Part shown: piece by piece, positions 34,853 through 45,100 of the stretch | Numbering within the stretch: position 1 is the stretch's first letter | How the letters are laid out: the number at the start of each line of letters is the position of its first letter | DNA from: Hymenobacter gelipurpurascens | GTDB taxonomy: Bacteria; Bacteroidota; Bacteroidia; Cytophagales; Hymenobacteraceae | Length of the DNA: 64,000 nt | Direction: 5' to 3' | Assembly: GCF_900187375.1 (NCBI RefSeq) | Contig: NZ_FYEW01000003.1 | Location: 1-64,000 of the forward strand | Translations under genes and position numbers: made by a program | Notes under the pieces: model-generated | What the model saw: the letters and a program-made list of their open reading frames with translations, nothing else | Told to the model about the DNA's origin: nothing | The model's database searches: none

Positions 34853-34874
34853 GAATATCGTATTACCGATATTC
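34853..34874. promoter_or_regulatory. ArsR-type operator, perfect 8-bp inverted repeat
   Basis: GAATATCG, six-base spacer TATTAC, CGATATTC. It lies 45 bases before the ArsR-family start codon. The AT-rich dyad matches the style of ArsR/SmtB operators, which suggests autoregulation. Confidence 0.6.
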
Positions 34875-34918
34875 CTGAATACCTCACCTCCTCTGAACAA
34901 CCACCGTTGTAGCTTCAT

Positions 34919-35227
34919 ATGAAACCATTGCTTGCACGAGTAGAATCTAAAAAGGTAGACAAGGCCGCCGCCATGCTGAAAGTGCTGGCGCACCCTAAGC
35001 GGTTGGCCATCGTCGATTTGCTGGGCAAAGAGGAAAAGATGACCGTTACGGAAATCTACCGCTCCCTCGATTTGCCACAGGCTATTGCCTCGCAGCACCT
35101 GATTACCCTGAAAGACCGCGGCATTTTGTCGTCGTTTAAAGTAGGTACCAAAATCTACTATTCCCTTTCCATTCCAAAACTGCTCGACGTAATCGACTCT
35201 CTAGAAGATTGCTGCGACTCGATGTAA
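34919..35227 (+). CDS. ArsR family winged-helix regulator
   Basis: A 102-residue DNA-binding repressor. The fold reads AAMLKVLAHPKRLAIVDLLGKEEKM (helices 1-2), MTVTEIYRSLDLPQAIASQHLITLKDRGIL (recognition helix), then wing SSFKVGTKIYYSLS and a C-terminal dimer helix. The classic ELCVCD metal site is absent; instead a Cys-Cys pair lies at the C-terminus (LEDCCDSM), so a different metal or redox sensing site is possible. A perfect dyad upstream is the probable operator. It is a single-gene unit followed by its own terminator, so its regulon beyond itself is not visible here. Confidence 0.88.
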   Translation: MKPLLARVESKKVDKAAAMLKVLAHPKRLAIVDLLGKEEKMTVTEIYRSLDLPQAIASQHLITLKDRGILSSFKVGTKIYYSLSIPKLLDVIDSLEDCCDSM

Positions 35228-35276
35228 GGAAGTTGGCACGCGCCCAGGCGCCTGCTCGTGGGTTCTCAGCTAGCCT

Positions 35277-35326
35277 ACACGAAGAAGCCCGCCGGAATCA
35301 CTTCCAGCGGGCTTCTTCGTGTTTGT
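35277..35326. terminator. bidirectional terminator, 16-bp stem
   Basis: ACACGAAGAAGCCCGC pairs perfectly with GCGGGCTTCTTCGTGT, with a 14-base loop. It lies between the convergent arsR-like and hemA genes. Confidence 0.85.
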
Positions 35327-35345
35327 GCGTTGCCAAGTAAGTGGC

Positions 35346-36617
35346 CTAGGCCACGTCGGGCTGGCGCTCCAGGTCAAATAGGTCGGTTAGTACATCAATG
35401 AGCTGGTCGGCCTCGCCACGCTTGCAGGCGGCTTTGAGCTGAAGAACCGGCATCTTGAGCACCTTCTGCATCAACGACTTCGTGATGTCGTCGACGCGGC
35501 GAGCTTCTTCGGGCGTCATCTTTTTCTGGAAGCGGTCCATCTCTTCGAGGCGGATTTGCTCCAGGGCGTTCTTGAGTTTCTGGATGGTAGGAGAAACCAT
35601 CATCTCCTTGGTCCAATCTTGTAGGCCTATCAGGCTTTCCTCAATGATGGCGCGTACTTGGGGTACAGCAGCCAAGCGGCGCTCCAGTGCAGCAGATGCT
35701 TTGCTGTGAATGGCGTCGATGTTGTAAACGAGCACACCAGGCACGTTTTCCACATCAGCCTCAATGCTGCGCGGCACTGAAAGGTCTATGAAGAATTTGT
35801 AGCTGAGCACATCCAAGCGCTCTACCATCTCGGTGGTAAAGAACGGCTCGGGGCGGGCAATGCTGCTGATAATCACATCGGCCTCCTTCATGCCCTGCAC
35901 CAAGTCCTCAAAATCGAGAACCTTCAGGTCGCACTCGGCTGCCAGTTCTACCGCTTTGGAGCGGGTGCGATTGCAGATAGTTACATCCTGAAACAGCTTG
36001 CTGTCGCCGAGGTGGCGGCACACATCGGCGCCAATCTCGCCTAGGCCTACTACCAGCACACGTGGGTTAGCTACATCGGCGGTCAGCTCTTCTACCAGCT
36101 CCAGCGCAGCATACGAGGTAGAAGCGGCGCCGTCGCGGAAGGAGGTTTCCTGCTGTACGCGCTTGTTGGTGAAGAACACCGTGTGCAGCAAACGGTGCAG
36201 GAACGGACCGGCCGCATCCTCATCCGCCGACCACTGGTAGGCCTGCTTCACCTGGTTGCTTATCTGCAGGTCGCCTACTACCTGCGCATCAAGACCCATG
36301 GCTACCTCAAAGAGGTGACGTACGGCATCGAGGTGCTGATCGAGGATATCGAAATATGGGAAGTACTCGGTTACGTCGGCTAATCCTTTGAGCTGGCCTA
36401 GCGCCTCGATAATGGTGGGGCTCTGGTCGCGCTCGGCGGAATAGTAGATTTCGGTCCGGTTACAGGTGCTCAGCACAAGCAGGTCGGAGAGGCCTAGCTC
36501 GTGGTGGAGGGTATGCAGGAAACGGCGACAGGCAGCCTCATCCAATGCAATCAGCTCCCTGATTTCCAGGGGGGCTTTCTTGAAGGATAGACTAACGGCC
36601 TTGAATGGGTGGAGCAT
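35346..36617 (-). CDS. hemA: glutamyl-tRNA reductase HemA
   Basis: A 423-residue enzyme that reduces glutamyl-tRNA to glutamate-1-semialdehyde, the first committed step of C5-pathway haem synthesis. The catalytic Cys52 is in LSTCNRTEIYY; the NADPH site is VLVVGLGEIGADV, and the C-terminal dimerisation helix is present. The start at 36617 (MLHPFKAVSL) is favoured over 36641 because a TATTTTTG box at 36646-36653 would start RNA at about 36640, leaving a short leader only for the inner ATG. No other haem gene is adjacent. Confidence 0.93.
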   Translation of the reverse strand: MLHPFKAVSLSFKKAPLEIRELIALDEAACRRFLHTLHHELGLSDLLVLSTCNRTEIYYSAERDQSPTIIEALGQLKGLADVTEYFPYFDILDQHLDAVRHLFEVAMGLDAQVVGDLQISNQVKQAYQWSADEDAAGPFLHRLLHTVFFTNKRVQQETSFRDGAASTSYAALELVEELTADVANPRVLVVGLGEIGADVCRHLGDSKLFQDVTICNRTRSKAVELAAECDLKVLDFEDLVQGMKEADVIISSIARPEPFFTTEMVERLDVLSYKFFIDLSVPRSIEADVENVPGVLVYNIDAIHSKASAALERRLAAVPQVRAIIEESLIGLQDWTKEMMVSPTIQKLKNALEQIRLEEMDRFQKKMTPEEARRVDDITKSLMQKVLKMPVLQLKAACKRGEADQLIDVLTDLFDLERQPDVA

Positions 36618-36645
36618 AGCTTGTGCTAGTGCGAGGATCAATGTG

Positions 36646-36653
36646 CAAAAATA
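36646..36653 (-). promoter_or_regulatory. TATTTTTG -7 box for hemA
   Basis: The plus strand reads CAAAAATA; on the minus strand it matches TAnnTTTG, 29 bases before the ATG. Confidence 0.45.
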
Positions 36654-36944
36654 CGCTACAAATCGCTAGCGTGAAAACAGTGAACGGAGTGCTGTGGTTC
36701 GGGAAGAGTATAATTCAGGACAAAACAGCCGTTTAGGGGGGTGAACTGCGTTCTGGCCTGTCCTAATGTGATGAAAATCATTTGGCAACCGGCCATACCT
36801 GACGATAATCACCTGGTTTCCCAAGACCCAGCTCAAGGAAAGGGGAGGGTGGCCTAGGCCTCGGTTTCATCCGGTGAGCGCACCCCTGCGTATCTTGGCT
36901 GCGGCGGCTGCCGCCCGACTTCTCTTTCACCCGCTTGCTGTTCT
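36654..36944. other. divergent spacer between hemA and the sensor kinase
   Basis: No gene seen. It contains a back-to-back motif (GGCCTAGGCC at 36852) and TATCTTGG near 36893, one mismatch from TAnnTTTG, about 45 bases before the kinase start. Confidence 0.35.
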
Positions 36945-38126
36945 GTGCTTCCGATCTACGACCAAAAATCCCGCATCAAGCTCGTTATTGTGGCTGTAGC
37001 CCTGTTGATTGGGGCCGCTACCGTCATTTATACCAATGTGCTGGTGCAGCGCCTGTCGGAGCGGGAACAGAAGCAGATTGACCTGTACGCCAAAACCCAG
37101 CGCTACCTGATCAATACCGAAGAAGAGTCGAACGTGTCGTTTCTGATGACGGAAATCATCGACGCTAACAACACCATTCCGGTTATCCTCACTGATGGCG
37201 AAAACAACATTGTGGACGCCCACAACGTGAACATTCCCAAGAGCTTATCGGAGTCGGCGGCTATTGATTATCTGCACAAGGAAATTGAGGTGATGAAGCA
37301 GCAGCACCCACCCATCGTGATTGAGATTGGGGCCGGGCTGCGCAACTACTTATACTATAAAGAGTCGTCGCTCTTGACGCAGCTGCGCTACTACCCGTTG
37401 GTGCAGCTCGCCATTATTGGCTGCCTAGGCGTCATTGCGTACTTCGCGTTCAGCTATTCGCGTCGGGCCGAACAGAACCGGGTATGGGTAGGCCTAGCGA
37501 AGGAAACCGCTCACCAATTGGGCACGCCCCTGAGCAGCCTGATGGCTTGGCAGAGCTACCTGAGCGAATCGGAACGGTTTAAGAACGAGCCGATTGTGGA
37601 GGAACTAGGCAAGGACGTGCGTCGACTGCAGATTATTACGGAGCGTTTCAGCAATATCGGCTCCGTGCCAGTGCTCAACGACGAGAACATTCTGCGCGTC
37701 ACGGAAAACGCTATCGAATACCTGAAGAGCCGGGTGTCGAAGAAAGTAACATTCGAAATCAAGACCGACCTGCCCCGCGACACGCCCGCCCAGGTCAATA
37801 TCCCGCTCTACGATTGGGTAATTGAGAACATCTGCAAAAACGCCGTAGATGCCATGGACGGCCGCGGCAGCATTACCATTCATCTGCGGCGGCCGGCGCG
37901 CAATAAATCTCAGATTGCCATCGACATCACCGACACCGGCAAAGGCATCCCGAAAAGCAAAATCGACAGCGTGTTCCTTCCCGGCTTCACGACCAAAAAG
38001 CGCGGCTGGGGCCTGGGCCTGGCACTGGCCAAACGCATAATTGAGAATTACCACCAGGGTCGGCTGTTTGTGAAGTGGAGCGAGGTGGGCCGGGGTACTA
38101 CTTTCCGGCTTATTCTGAACGGGTGA
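36945..38126 (+). CDS. membrane sensor histidine kinase
   Basis: A 393-residue two-component kinase. Two membrane helices (KLVIVAVALLIGAATVIYTNVL and LVQLAIIGCLGVIAYFAFSY) frame a ~110-residue periplasmic sensor. The phosphoacceptor His190 lies in ETAHQLGTPLSSLMAW; N box ENICKNAVDAMDG, G1 DITDTGKGIPKSK and G2 GWGLGLALAKRI follow. No response regulator gene is adjacent, so it is an orphan here. The start is GTG (36945); no ATG fits. The stop TGA is followed at once by TAGGCCAGTGGCCTA, an inverted motif pair. Confidence 0.9.
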   Translation: MLPIYDQKSRIKLVIVAVALLIGAATVIYTNVLVQRLSEREQKQIDLYAKTQRYLINTEEESNVSFLMTEIIDANNTIPVILTDGENNIVDAHNVNIPKSLSESAAIDYLHKEIEVMKQQHPPIVIEIGAGLRNYLYYKESSLLTQLRYYPLVQLAIIGCLGVIAYFAFSYSRRAEQNRVWVGLAKETAHQLGTPLSSLMAWQSYLSESERFKNEPIVEELGKDVRRLQIITERFSNIGSVPVLNDENILRVTENAIEYLKSRVSKKVTFEIKTDLPRDTPAQVNIPLYDWVIENICKNAVDAMDGRGSITIHLRRPARNKSQIAIDITDTGKGIPKSKIDSVFLPGFTTKKRGWGLGLALAKRIIENYHQGRLFVKWSEVGRGTTFRLILNG

Positions 38127-38138
38127 TAGGCCAGTGGC

Positions 38139-39260
38139 CTAGCGGGATGCTTTTTCCTCCCGCTCTGTGGCTTCTTCCACGGCTTCACGTGCTTTCTTTA
38201 CCTCTGAGCGGTTCGTGATTTCCACGTAGCTGTTGCCGGTTACAGGATTGCCATTGTGGGTGCCTTCCACCCGGCACATGCCTTCCCAGTAGTGCATCTT
38301 GATGCCCGCAAAGAGCTTGAGAGTCAGCTCCTGATCAGCCATAACCGGCGTGATGGTGAGGTCGTATCCCTGGCTGGGGATGCGCAGGCGCCACTTGTTG
38401 GGGTAGCGCTGTTTGGAGTGCGGGCTGGTCCAGTAGGCCAGGGGCTCCAACTGAAAATCTTTTTGCTCCAGATGAGTGTTCTGAGCCTGCGCGCCGTAGT
38501 GTGAGCCGCCCCCGATGCTTTCGCCGGTGGCCTTGTTGTAAAGCTGGTAGGCCATAATTTCCTCCTTCGGCTCCTCAAGCTGAATGCTGAACCAGTCCCA
38601 CCCAATGTCTTTGGTGGTCACGCTATTGCAGTTCCACTGGCGGTCGTACCACAGCTCGCCTTCTACCTGGTGCACTTTGCCATTTACCTCTAAGGTGCCG
38701 GCGGCGGCCATGCGGGGGTAGCTGTAGTATCCAGCCTGCGCCACGGGGCCATATTTCTCGTAGCCGGTGCCACCGTGCAGCAATACCGGTTTCACGGGGC
38801 TGGTTTGTAAATCAATAGCGTGCCCCGTGTGCTCGGCCATGCGGGCCTGCAAATGGTAGCTGCCTTCCTGCCCATCCAGCGTCCAGCGTTGAGCTTTCTT
38901 TTGGGTACTCAGATTGATGGGCAGGCTGGTGGCCATGAGCTGCGGCAGGCGTTCTACCTTATAGTCGTAGCGGAATTGTTGCTGTTGAGGGTCCGTGATG
39001 GCAAAGTTGACCATCTGCCAGTCCTTCTTGCCCGTCAGGTTGAAGTGGAAAAACACATACTCCACCCCAAACACCTCGCCCGTGGCTTTGTCGCGCAGGT
39101 GGCCTGTGAAGTACCACCACTCCAGCGAGTTTTGCTTGTGCACAGCCTCTTCCTGCGGTAGCTGAGCCCGCTCATTAAAAACATCGTGCTTATTGACCGG
39201 CTTGAGCGCACAACTGGAAACAGTGAATAGGAGAAGGGCAGCTAATAACAAATTCTTCAT
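38139..39260 (-). CDS. AttH/CrtC-like lipocalin-fold lipoprotein
   Basis: A 373-residue lipoprotein (signal peptide with Cys17 in TVSSCALK). The body carries the AttH/hydroxyneurosporene-hydratase signature SLEWWYFTGHLRD, later GELWYDRQWN and DWFSIQLE, and a C-terminal KMHYWEGMCRVEG. Members have a double lipocalin-like barrel. CrtC itself hydrates carotenoids, but most homologues in this group are uncharacterised; lipid or carotenoid binding in the envelope is inference. The last ~30 residues are charged (AREAVEEATEREEKASR). Confidence 0.85.
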   Translation of the reverse strand: MKNLLLAALLLFTVSSCALKPVNKHDVFNERAQLPQEEAVHKQNSLEWWYFTGHLRDKATGEVFGVEYVFFHFNLTGKKDWQMVNFAITDPQQQQFRYDYKVERLPQLMATSLPINLSTQKKAQRWTLDGQEGSYHLQARMAEHTGHAIDLQTSPVKPVLLHGGTGYEKYGPVAQAGYYSYPRMAAAGTLEVNGKVHQVEGELWYDRQWNCNSVTTKDIGWDWFSIQLEEPKEEIMAYQLYNKATGESIGGGSHYGAQAQNTHLEQKDFQLEPLAYWTSPHSKQRYPNKWRLRIPSQGYDLTITPVMADQELTLKLFAGIKMHYWEGMCRVEGTHNGNPVTGNSYVEITNRSEVKKAREAVEEATEREEKASR

Positions 39261-39317
39261 ACCCCGGAATAAGGCAATACAGGGCAGAAAGGTTTGGCTA
39301 GGCCACTACTTTGCCTC

Positions 39318-40085
39318 CTACCAGCGCTGAAACGGCCGCTTCATGCGCTGCCATATACCGCGCGGGCTGTACCAAGGCACTGTGCAGTATCCGCCCACTA
39401 CCAAATGCTCACCGCTAAGCATGCGCGTATCGGGGGCCAGGTCAACGGTAAGCGCTTCCATGTGCTGCGGGCTGATGGGAAGGTACTGGGTCTTGTACCC
39501 AACGAAGCTGAACTGCAGCGGTATGGGCTGACTGTCGCGAAAAGCTTCGGGCAACACCAGCTCAAAGGTTCCAGCCTGGTTGGAACTGACGCCTATAGTA
39601 GAGCTTGCTACCAGTACGGTTACGCCCGGCAAGGGCTCATGCGTAACCGAATCCTGCACCACCCCGCGTACCACCAGCGGCGGCAGGAGTGTGGGCGCTA
39701 CCGATGTAGCGGGTTGCGCCACCATGCCCATTGTAATGGTTCGCTGCACTCGAACAGGAACTGCCTGCTGCGCCCCTACTGCTGGCGCCGCCGCAGTGCC
39801 CAGGCCTAGCAGCGCCGCCACAGCCAGCAGCCGTTTGCGCCAGGAAGCACCAGAATCAGGCAGCGACTCCATCAGCGGCCGGCCGAGCTGCTCCTCTCGA
39901 AACCGCCCGCACCCGGCACCCGCCGACTGGCCTACGTAGGCCAGTACCTCGGCATCAGTCATGCGGGTAAAATCCACGACTACCTTGTTGCAGGCGGCGC
40001 AGTGGCGGCCCTGGGCGGCAGGCGTCATAGTTTGCCAGTTCTCGTGGCAGGGCTTCGGGATGGTGAGCGTGGGGCGGTGGTGCAT
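39318..40085 (-). CDS. zinc-ribbon/TM/carboxypeptidase-regulatory-like domain protein
   Basis: A 255-residue protein with three parts. The N-terminus (CHENWQTMTPAAQGRHCAAC, then NKVVVDFTRMTD) has a CxEnWxxM...GrxCxxCxKxVvDF pattern common to many Bacteroidota proteins and resembles a small metal site. A membrane helix follows (KRLLAVAALLGLGTAAAPAVGA). The C-terminal part is a CarboxypepD_reg-like/CNA-B domain (VVRGVVQDSVTHEPLPGVTVLVASSTIGVSSNQAGTFEL). This layout suggests an inner-membrane protein with a periplasmic surface domain. Function unknown; no operon partner. Confidence 0.7.
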   Translation of the reverse strand: MHHRPTLTIPKPCHENWQTMTPAAQGRHCAACNKVVVDFTRMTDAEVLAYVGQSAGAGCGRFREEQLGRPLMESLPDSGASWRKRLLAVAALLGLGTAAAPAVGAQQAVPVRVQRTITMGMVAQPATSVAPTLLPPLVVRGVVQDSVTHEPLPGVTVLVASSTIGVSSNQAGTFELVLPEAFRDSQPIPLQFSFVGYKTQYLPISPQHMEALTVDLAPDTRMLSGEHLVVGGYCTVPWYSPRGIWQRMKRPFQRW

Positions 40086-40278
40086 GTGTCAGCAGGTTTG
40101 GTTTGCTGAGTTGATGCCGCGCCAGGCCACATTCCACACGGTACCACTGAATTTATTTGGTAAGACAGGCAGGAGCAACACGATTCTGCATTACACCCAA
40201 AAGGACAACCGCGCCCCACAACGTGCAGCCCCACGCATTATTCTGTATCTTTTGCCCCCTTAACCTCTCACTACCGCC

Positions 40279-42045
40279 TTGCCTACACCTCTTCCACCCT
40301 CGCGCCTCAGCGGCCTGTTTCGCCGCAAAAGCCTGACTGATATTCTGCACAACCCGCCCGCCGATGCCGAGGGCCACAGCTCCGGCGGACTGGAGCGCCA
40401 CCTCACCGTCCGCGACCTGACGGCGCTGGGCATTGCCGCCGTTATTGGCGCGGGCATCTTCAGCACCATCGGCAACGCCTCCCACGATGGCGGCCCGGCC
40501 GTATCGTTGTTGTTCGTGTTTACGGCTATTGCCTGCGCCTTTTCGGCGCTGTGCTACGCGCAGTTTGCGGCTACTATCCCCGTGAGCGGCTCGGCCTATA
40601 CCTATGCCTACGCCTCGTTCGGGGAGCTGGCCGCCTGGATTATCGGCTGGGCCCTGATCATGGAATATGCCGTTGGCAACATTGTGGTGGCCATTTCCTG
40701 GTCTGATTACTTTACCGGGCTCATGGATGGGATAGGGGTGCACATCCCGTCTTACCTCACCATGGGCATGCAGAGCGCCCATAAGCATTACAATGAGGTG
40801 CTGGAGCTCATGCAGTCCGGCAAAGCCCTGACGGAAGCCACGCCCACGCAACTGGAAGGCTACAAAGCCTGGGCCAGCGCCCCGGAGCTATTTGGTGGCC
40901 TACGCCTCGTTATCGACCTGCCCGCCGGCCTGATTACGCTGCTCATCACAGCCATCGTGTACATCGGTATCAAGGAGTCGAAAAACGCTTCTAACCTACT
41001 GGTGCTGTTGAAGTTGATTGTAGTAGCCACGGTTATTGGGGTAGGCGTATTCTACGTGCAGCCCGGCAACTGGACTCCCTTCGCCCCGAACGGCGTGGGC
41101 GGCGTGCTCAAAGGCGTATCGGCGGTATTCTTCGCTTATATCGGCTTCGATGCCATTTCTACCACGGCCGAGGAGTGCAAAAACCCCCAGCGGGATTTGC
41201 CCAAGGCCATGATCTACGCGCTCATCATTTGTACGGTACTCTACGTGATTATCACGCTGGTACTCACCGGTATGGTGTCGTATAAAGAGCTTGGCGTAGG
41301 CGACCCACTGGCGTTTGTGTTCCAGAAAGTCGGCCTCAACTGGCTGGCTGGCGTGGTGGCCGTATCGGCCATTTTTGCCATGGCCTCGGTGCTGCTCGTG
41401 TTTCAGATCGGTCAGCCCCGCATCTGGATGACCATGAGCCGCGACGGACTGCTGCCGCCCGTGTTTGCCAAAGTGCACCCCAAGTTTCACACGCCTTCCT
41501 TCAGCACCATCGTCACGGGCTTTTTCGTAGGCGTGCCAGCTCTGCTGCTGAATATGGACCTAGTAATTGACCTCACGAGCATCGGGACGCTGTTTGCGTT
41601 TGCGCTGGTGTGCGGCGGCATCCTCGTGATTGACCCCCACGGCCAGAGCGATGCGCGTTTCAAGGTGCCCTACATCAACGGCCAGTTCCTCGTGCCGCTT
41701 ATCATGTTGATAGGCCTAGGCCTGCTCTTTGCCTACAACCAAACCGGCCTCACCGAGTTCTGGAGCGCTGTGCGCGGCGACGGCGGCTACGACGAGTTCC
41801 GCCACTATATCCCGATGCTGGTGTTCATCCTCTCGTGCGTTATTCTGGCATGGCTCTCGTTCCGTAAGCGCCTCTCCCTGCTGCCCACGCTGGGCCTGCT
41901 CACCAACCTTTACCTGATGACCCAGCTCGGCATCAACAACTGGCTGCTCTTCTTCGGCTGGCTGATTATCGGGCTGGCGCTGTACTTCAACTACGGCTTT
42001 AAGCACAGCAAACTAGGCTTGAAAAAAGCGGTAGTAGCGCGCTAG
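40279..42045 (+). CDS. APC family amino acid permease
   Basis: A 588-residue membrane transporter with 12 or more helices. LTVRDLTALGIAAVIGAGIFSTIG is the family TM1 with the substrate-binding glycines, and FFAYIGFDAISTTAEECKNPQRDLPKAM is the TM6 block of the CAT/cationic subfamily (compare YfnA). An insertion of ~70 residues (GIGVHIPSYLTMGM...EGYKAWASAPELFGG) is unusual for the family. It exchanges or imports an amino acid with protons; the substrate is uncertain. It starts with TTG at 40279. Its TAG stop is part of GCTAGGCCAG. Confidence 0.88.
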   Translation: MPTPLPPSRLSGLFRRKSLTDILHNPPADAEGHSSGGLERHLTVRDLTALGIAAVIGAGIFSTIGNASHDGGPAVSLLFVFTAIACAFSALCYAQFAATIPVSGSAYTYAYASFGELAAWIIGWALIMEYAVGNIVVAISWSDYFTGLMDGIGVHIPSYLTMGMQSAHKHYNEVLELMQSGKALTEATPTQLEGYKAWASAPELFGGLRLVIDLPAGLITLLITAIVYIGIKESKNASNLLVLLKLIVVATVIGVGVFYVQPGNWTPFAPNGVGGVLKGVSAVFFAYIGFDAISTTAEECKNPQRDLPKAMIYALIICTVLYVIITLVLTGMVSYKELGVGDPLAFVFQKVGLNWLAGVVAVSAIFAMASVLLVFQIGQPRIWMTMSRDGLLPPVFAKVHPKFHTPSFSTIVTGFFVGVPALLLNMDLVIDLTSIGTLFAFALVCGGILVIDPHGQSDARFKVPYINGQFLVPLIMLIGLGLLFAYNQTGLTEFWSAVRGDGGYDEFRHYIPMLVFILSCVILAWLSFRKRLSLLPTLGLLTNLYLMTQLGINNWLLFFGWLIIGLALYFNYGFKHSKLGLKKAVVAR

Positions 42046-42072
42046 GCCAGTCTGGCTATTCCAGTAGTTTTC

Positions 42073-42108
42073 CAAACCCGTCGGCGCCTGTTGCTGGCGG
42101 GTTTGTTT
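42073..42108 (+). terminator. terminator after the permease gene
   Basis: CAAACCCG (42073-42080) and CGGGTTTG (42098-42105) form the outer stem, followed by TTTGG; inner pairs are possible around TCGGCGCC. Confidence 0.6.
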
Positions 42109-42160
42109 GGTTGATGGCCTGATTTTCTTTGCCTATCTGCTACCCGTTTTCTGCACCAGT

Positions 42161-45100
42161 ATGTCGGCTGATCTATTTGCCTCCTCCCTAGCCACCCGCC
42201 TGGAAGCCTCGCGTCAGGAATTATTAGATCTGGGCTTGCGCAATCCGCTGCTCAACTTTCGGCTTTCGAAAGCGCAGGGCGTGGCCGTGGTGCAGGAAGA
42301 GGCAGCGGCGGTGTACGAGATGCTGGTGCGCCAAGGCAAAACCATGTACTTCCAGGCCGCGCCCGAACCAGCCAAGCAGAAAACAAGCGCCGAAGCAGTG
42401 GCGCCCGCAGCTCTAGGCCACTCCGCGAGCGGGATGCTGGAAGCCGATGAAACCCCGGCTACTTTGCTTTCAGCCTCCGAAACGTTGGAAGGCGAGGAGG
42501 AAACGGCGGAGCCAGCACTGGAAACCCCGCTCGTCAAACGACCAACCGAAGCGGAGCGGCAGGCCTTGCTCACCAACAACAAGCTGCAGACTGCCGAGTC
42601 GCTGGCCAAGCTAGAGAGCCGCTTACTCAATACGTATTACACCGCCCGCACCAGCCTGGAAGAGCAGGGCGTAAACATTCTGTACCTGGCCCTGGGCATG
42701 CTTACCTGGTACGAAGACAGCAGCAGCGAGGAGGCGCGCCGGGCCCCGCTGGTGCTGGTGCCCGTGCTGCTGGAACGGGGTACCGCTGCCGAGCGGTTTA
42801 AGCTGCGCCACACTGGCGCCGAGGTGGAAGGCAACCTCTCGTTGCAGGCCAAGCTCAAAGCCAGCTTCGGACTGAGCTTGCCCGAGTGGGACGAAGAGGC
42901 TGGCGTGGAGGCCTACTTGGCTGTAGTGGCAAAAGCCGTGCAGGGGCTGCCCCGCTGGCAGGTAGAGCCGGGGCAGATTGCCCTGGGCTTCTTCTCTTTC
43001 GGGAAGTTTATGCTCTACCGCGACCTGGACCCCGCCAACTGGCCTAGCGAAGCCACCCTGCTCGACCATTCCGCCATTCAGGCGCTGCTGGGCACCGATA
43101 CCGGTTTCCAGGATGCCCCACCCAGCCTCGACGACACCGCTTTCCTCGACACGGAAAGCGCCGCACATGAGCTGCACCAGGTGCTTGATGCCGATAGCTC
43201 ACAACTGCTGGCGCTGCTGGCGGTGCAGGAAGGCCGCAACCTAGTGGTGCAGGGCCCGCCCGGTACCGGCAAGTCGCAGACCATTGCCAACCTGCTGGCC
43301 GAAGCCATTGGGGCGGGCAAAAAGGTGCTGTTCGTGGCCGAAAAAATGGCGGCGCTGGAAGTGGTAAAGCGCCGATTGGACGCCCTAGGCCTGGGCGCCG
43401 CCTGCCTGGAGCTGCACAGCCATAAAGCCAACAAAAAAGCCCTCCACGAGGAGCTGAAAGCCACACTTAGCCTGGGCCGGCCCGCTACGGCCGCCCTGGT
43501 AGAAGACCAAATGGCCCAACTGCCACGCTACCGAACAGCCCTGAATAACTATGCCTTGGCCGTGAATGCGCCGCTAGGCCACAGCCGGCGTACGGCCCAG
43601 CAGGTGACGGGCGAGCTGCTACAGCTGCGCGAAGAAAACCAGGGTGTAGAACTGCCGCGCATTCCGTTTCCGGACCTCGCCACCTGGACGGATGCCAAAG
43701 CTGCCCACGCCGAAACCCTGGCGGCCCAGCTGCAAGCTGTTCTGCAGAAAATCGGGGTGCCGCAACAGCTGCTGTTCTGGGGCAGCGAACTGACGGTGCT
43801 GCTCCCCGCCGATCAGGCCGCTCTTGCCACCCAACTCCGTGAAGCACAAGCAGCGTTGAGTACGTTGCAGGAAGCCGCGAAAAAATTGGCTGAACACTTA
43901 GGTTTGACCATGCCCGCCGAGCGAACGGCCGCCGAGCAACTGTTGCCCGCTGCCCGACATGCCCAACTGGCCCCGCCGCTGGCCGGCATGACCGTGGCCG
44001 ATAGCGCCTGGCTGCAGCAAGTCAGCACAATTCAGGAATTGTTGCAGGCCGGAGTGGCCTACACTGCCCTGCGACAGGCGCACGAAGCTACGCTGCTGCC
44101 TGAAGCCTGGGACCAGCAGCTGCTCTCAGAACGCGCGTCCCTGTTAACCGCCGGCGACAGTTGGTGGAACTTCCTCAACGGCGACTACCGCCGCGCCCGC
44201 AAGCGCCTGCAAAGCCTATGGCGCGGTCCGCTGCCAAAGGAATCGGATGGGCTGGTTGTGGTCATAGATGCGATTCACGAAGCCTCCCGTCATGCCCGAA
44301 CTATCACGGATGCGAGTGGCCTAGGCCAGCAGCTTTTTGGGACGATGAACTGGCAAGGGCTGCGTTCCGACTGGCCTAGACTGATGAAAGCGCAGCAGTA
44401 CCTGACCCTGACGCACCAGCGAATTTCCCGGGGTGAGTTGCCGACGGCGCTGCTGGCCTACCTGCAGCAAGGCGCTTCTCCGGACCACATCATGGCCCCG
44501 CTAGCCGCCCTGGAAACCGCCCTGGCAGGGCAGCGCACCGCCCTGCAGGCCGTAGTGGAGGGCCTGCAGCTAAACGAAGCCCGCCGCTTCGGGCCCAATG
44601 GGCGGCTGCAGTTTCAATCATTTGAAAATCAGCTGGAAATACTAGCCAGTTGGGCCGCCGATTTGCCCGCTTTGCGCGCCAGTACGGAGTGGAACAACGT
44701 AGCCGCCAGCGTACAAGCGGAGGGGCTGCCGGAACTACTGACCCTGGCCGAACGCTGGGGGCCAGCCGCCCGGCATCTGGTAGGTGCCGTGCGCCAGACA
44801 TGGCTGGAGTACCTCCAGAAACTGGCCTACGAGCAGCCCGCTCTCCGGCAGTTCGAGCGCACCAGCCACGAAGAAACCGCCGCCCGCTTCCGGCAAGCCG
44901 ACCGCGACGCGCTGTACCATCATCGGGTGCGGGCCATGCGCCAGCATTTTGAGCAGCTGCCGCACCCGCAGGCAGGTGGGCAAATGCTGCTGCTGCGCAA
45001 TGAATTCGCCAAGAAAACGCGCCACCTGCCCCTGCGCAAGCTCATGCAGCAGGCGGGCCGGGCAGTGCAGGCCATCAAGCCCATCTTCATGATGTCGCCG

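Noticed and set aside
39926..39945. Perfect palindrome TGGCCTACGTAGGCCA as an operator
   Set aside because: It lies inside the coding region of the zinc-ribbon-like protein and is explained by two facing copies of the recurrent hexamer.
40153..40851. 232-codon minus-strand frame over the permease start
   Set aside because: It overlaps the start of the APC permease on the other strand and has a composition typical of shadow frames.
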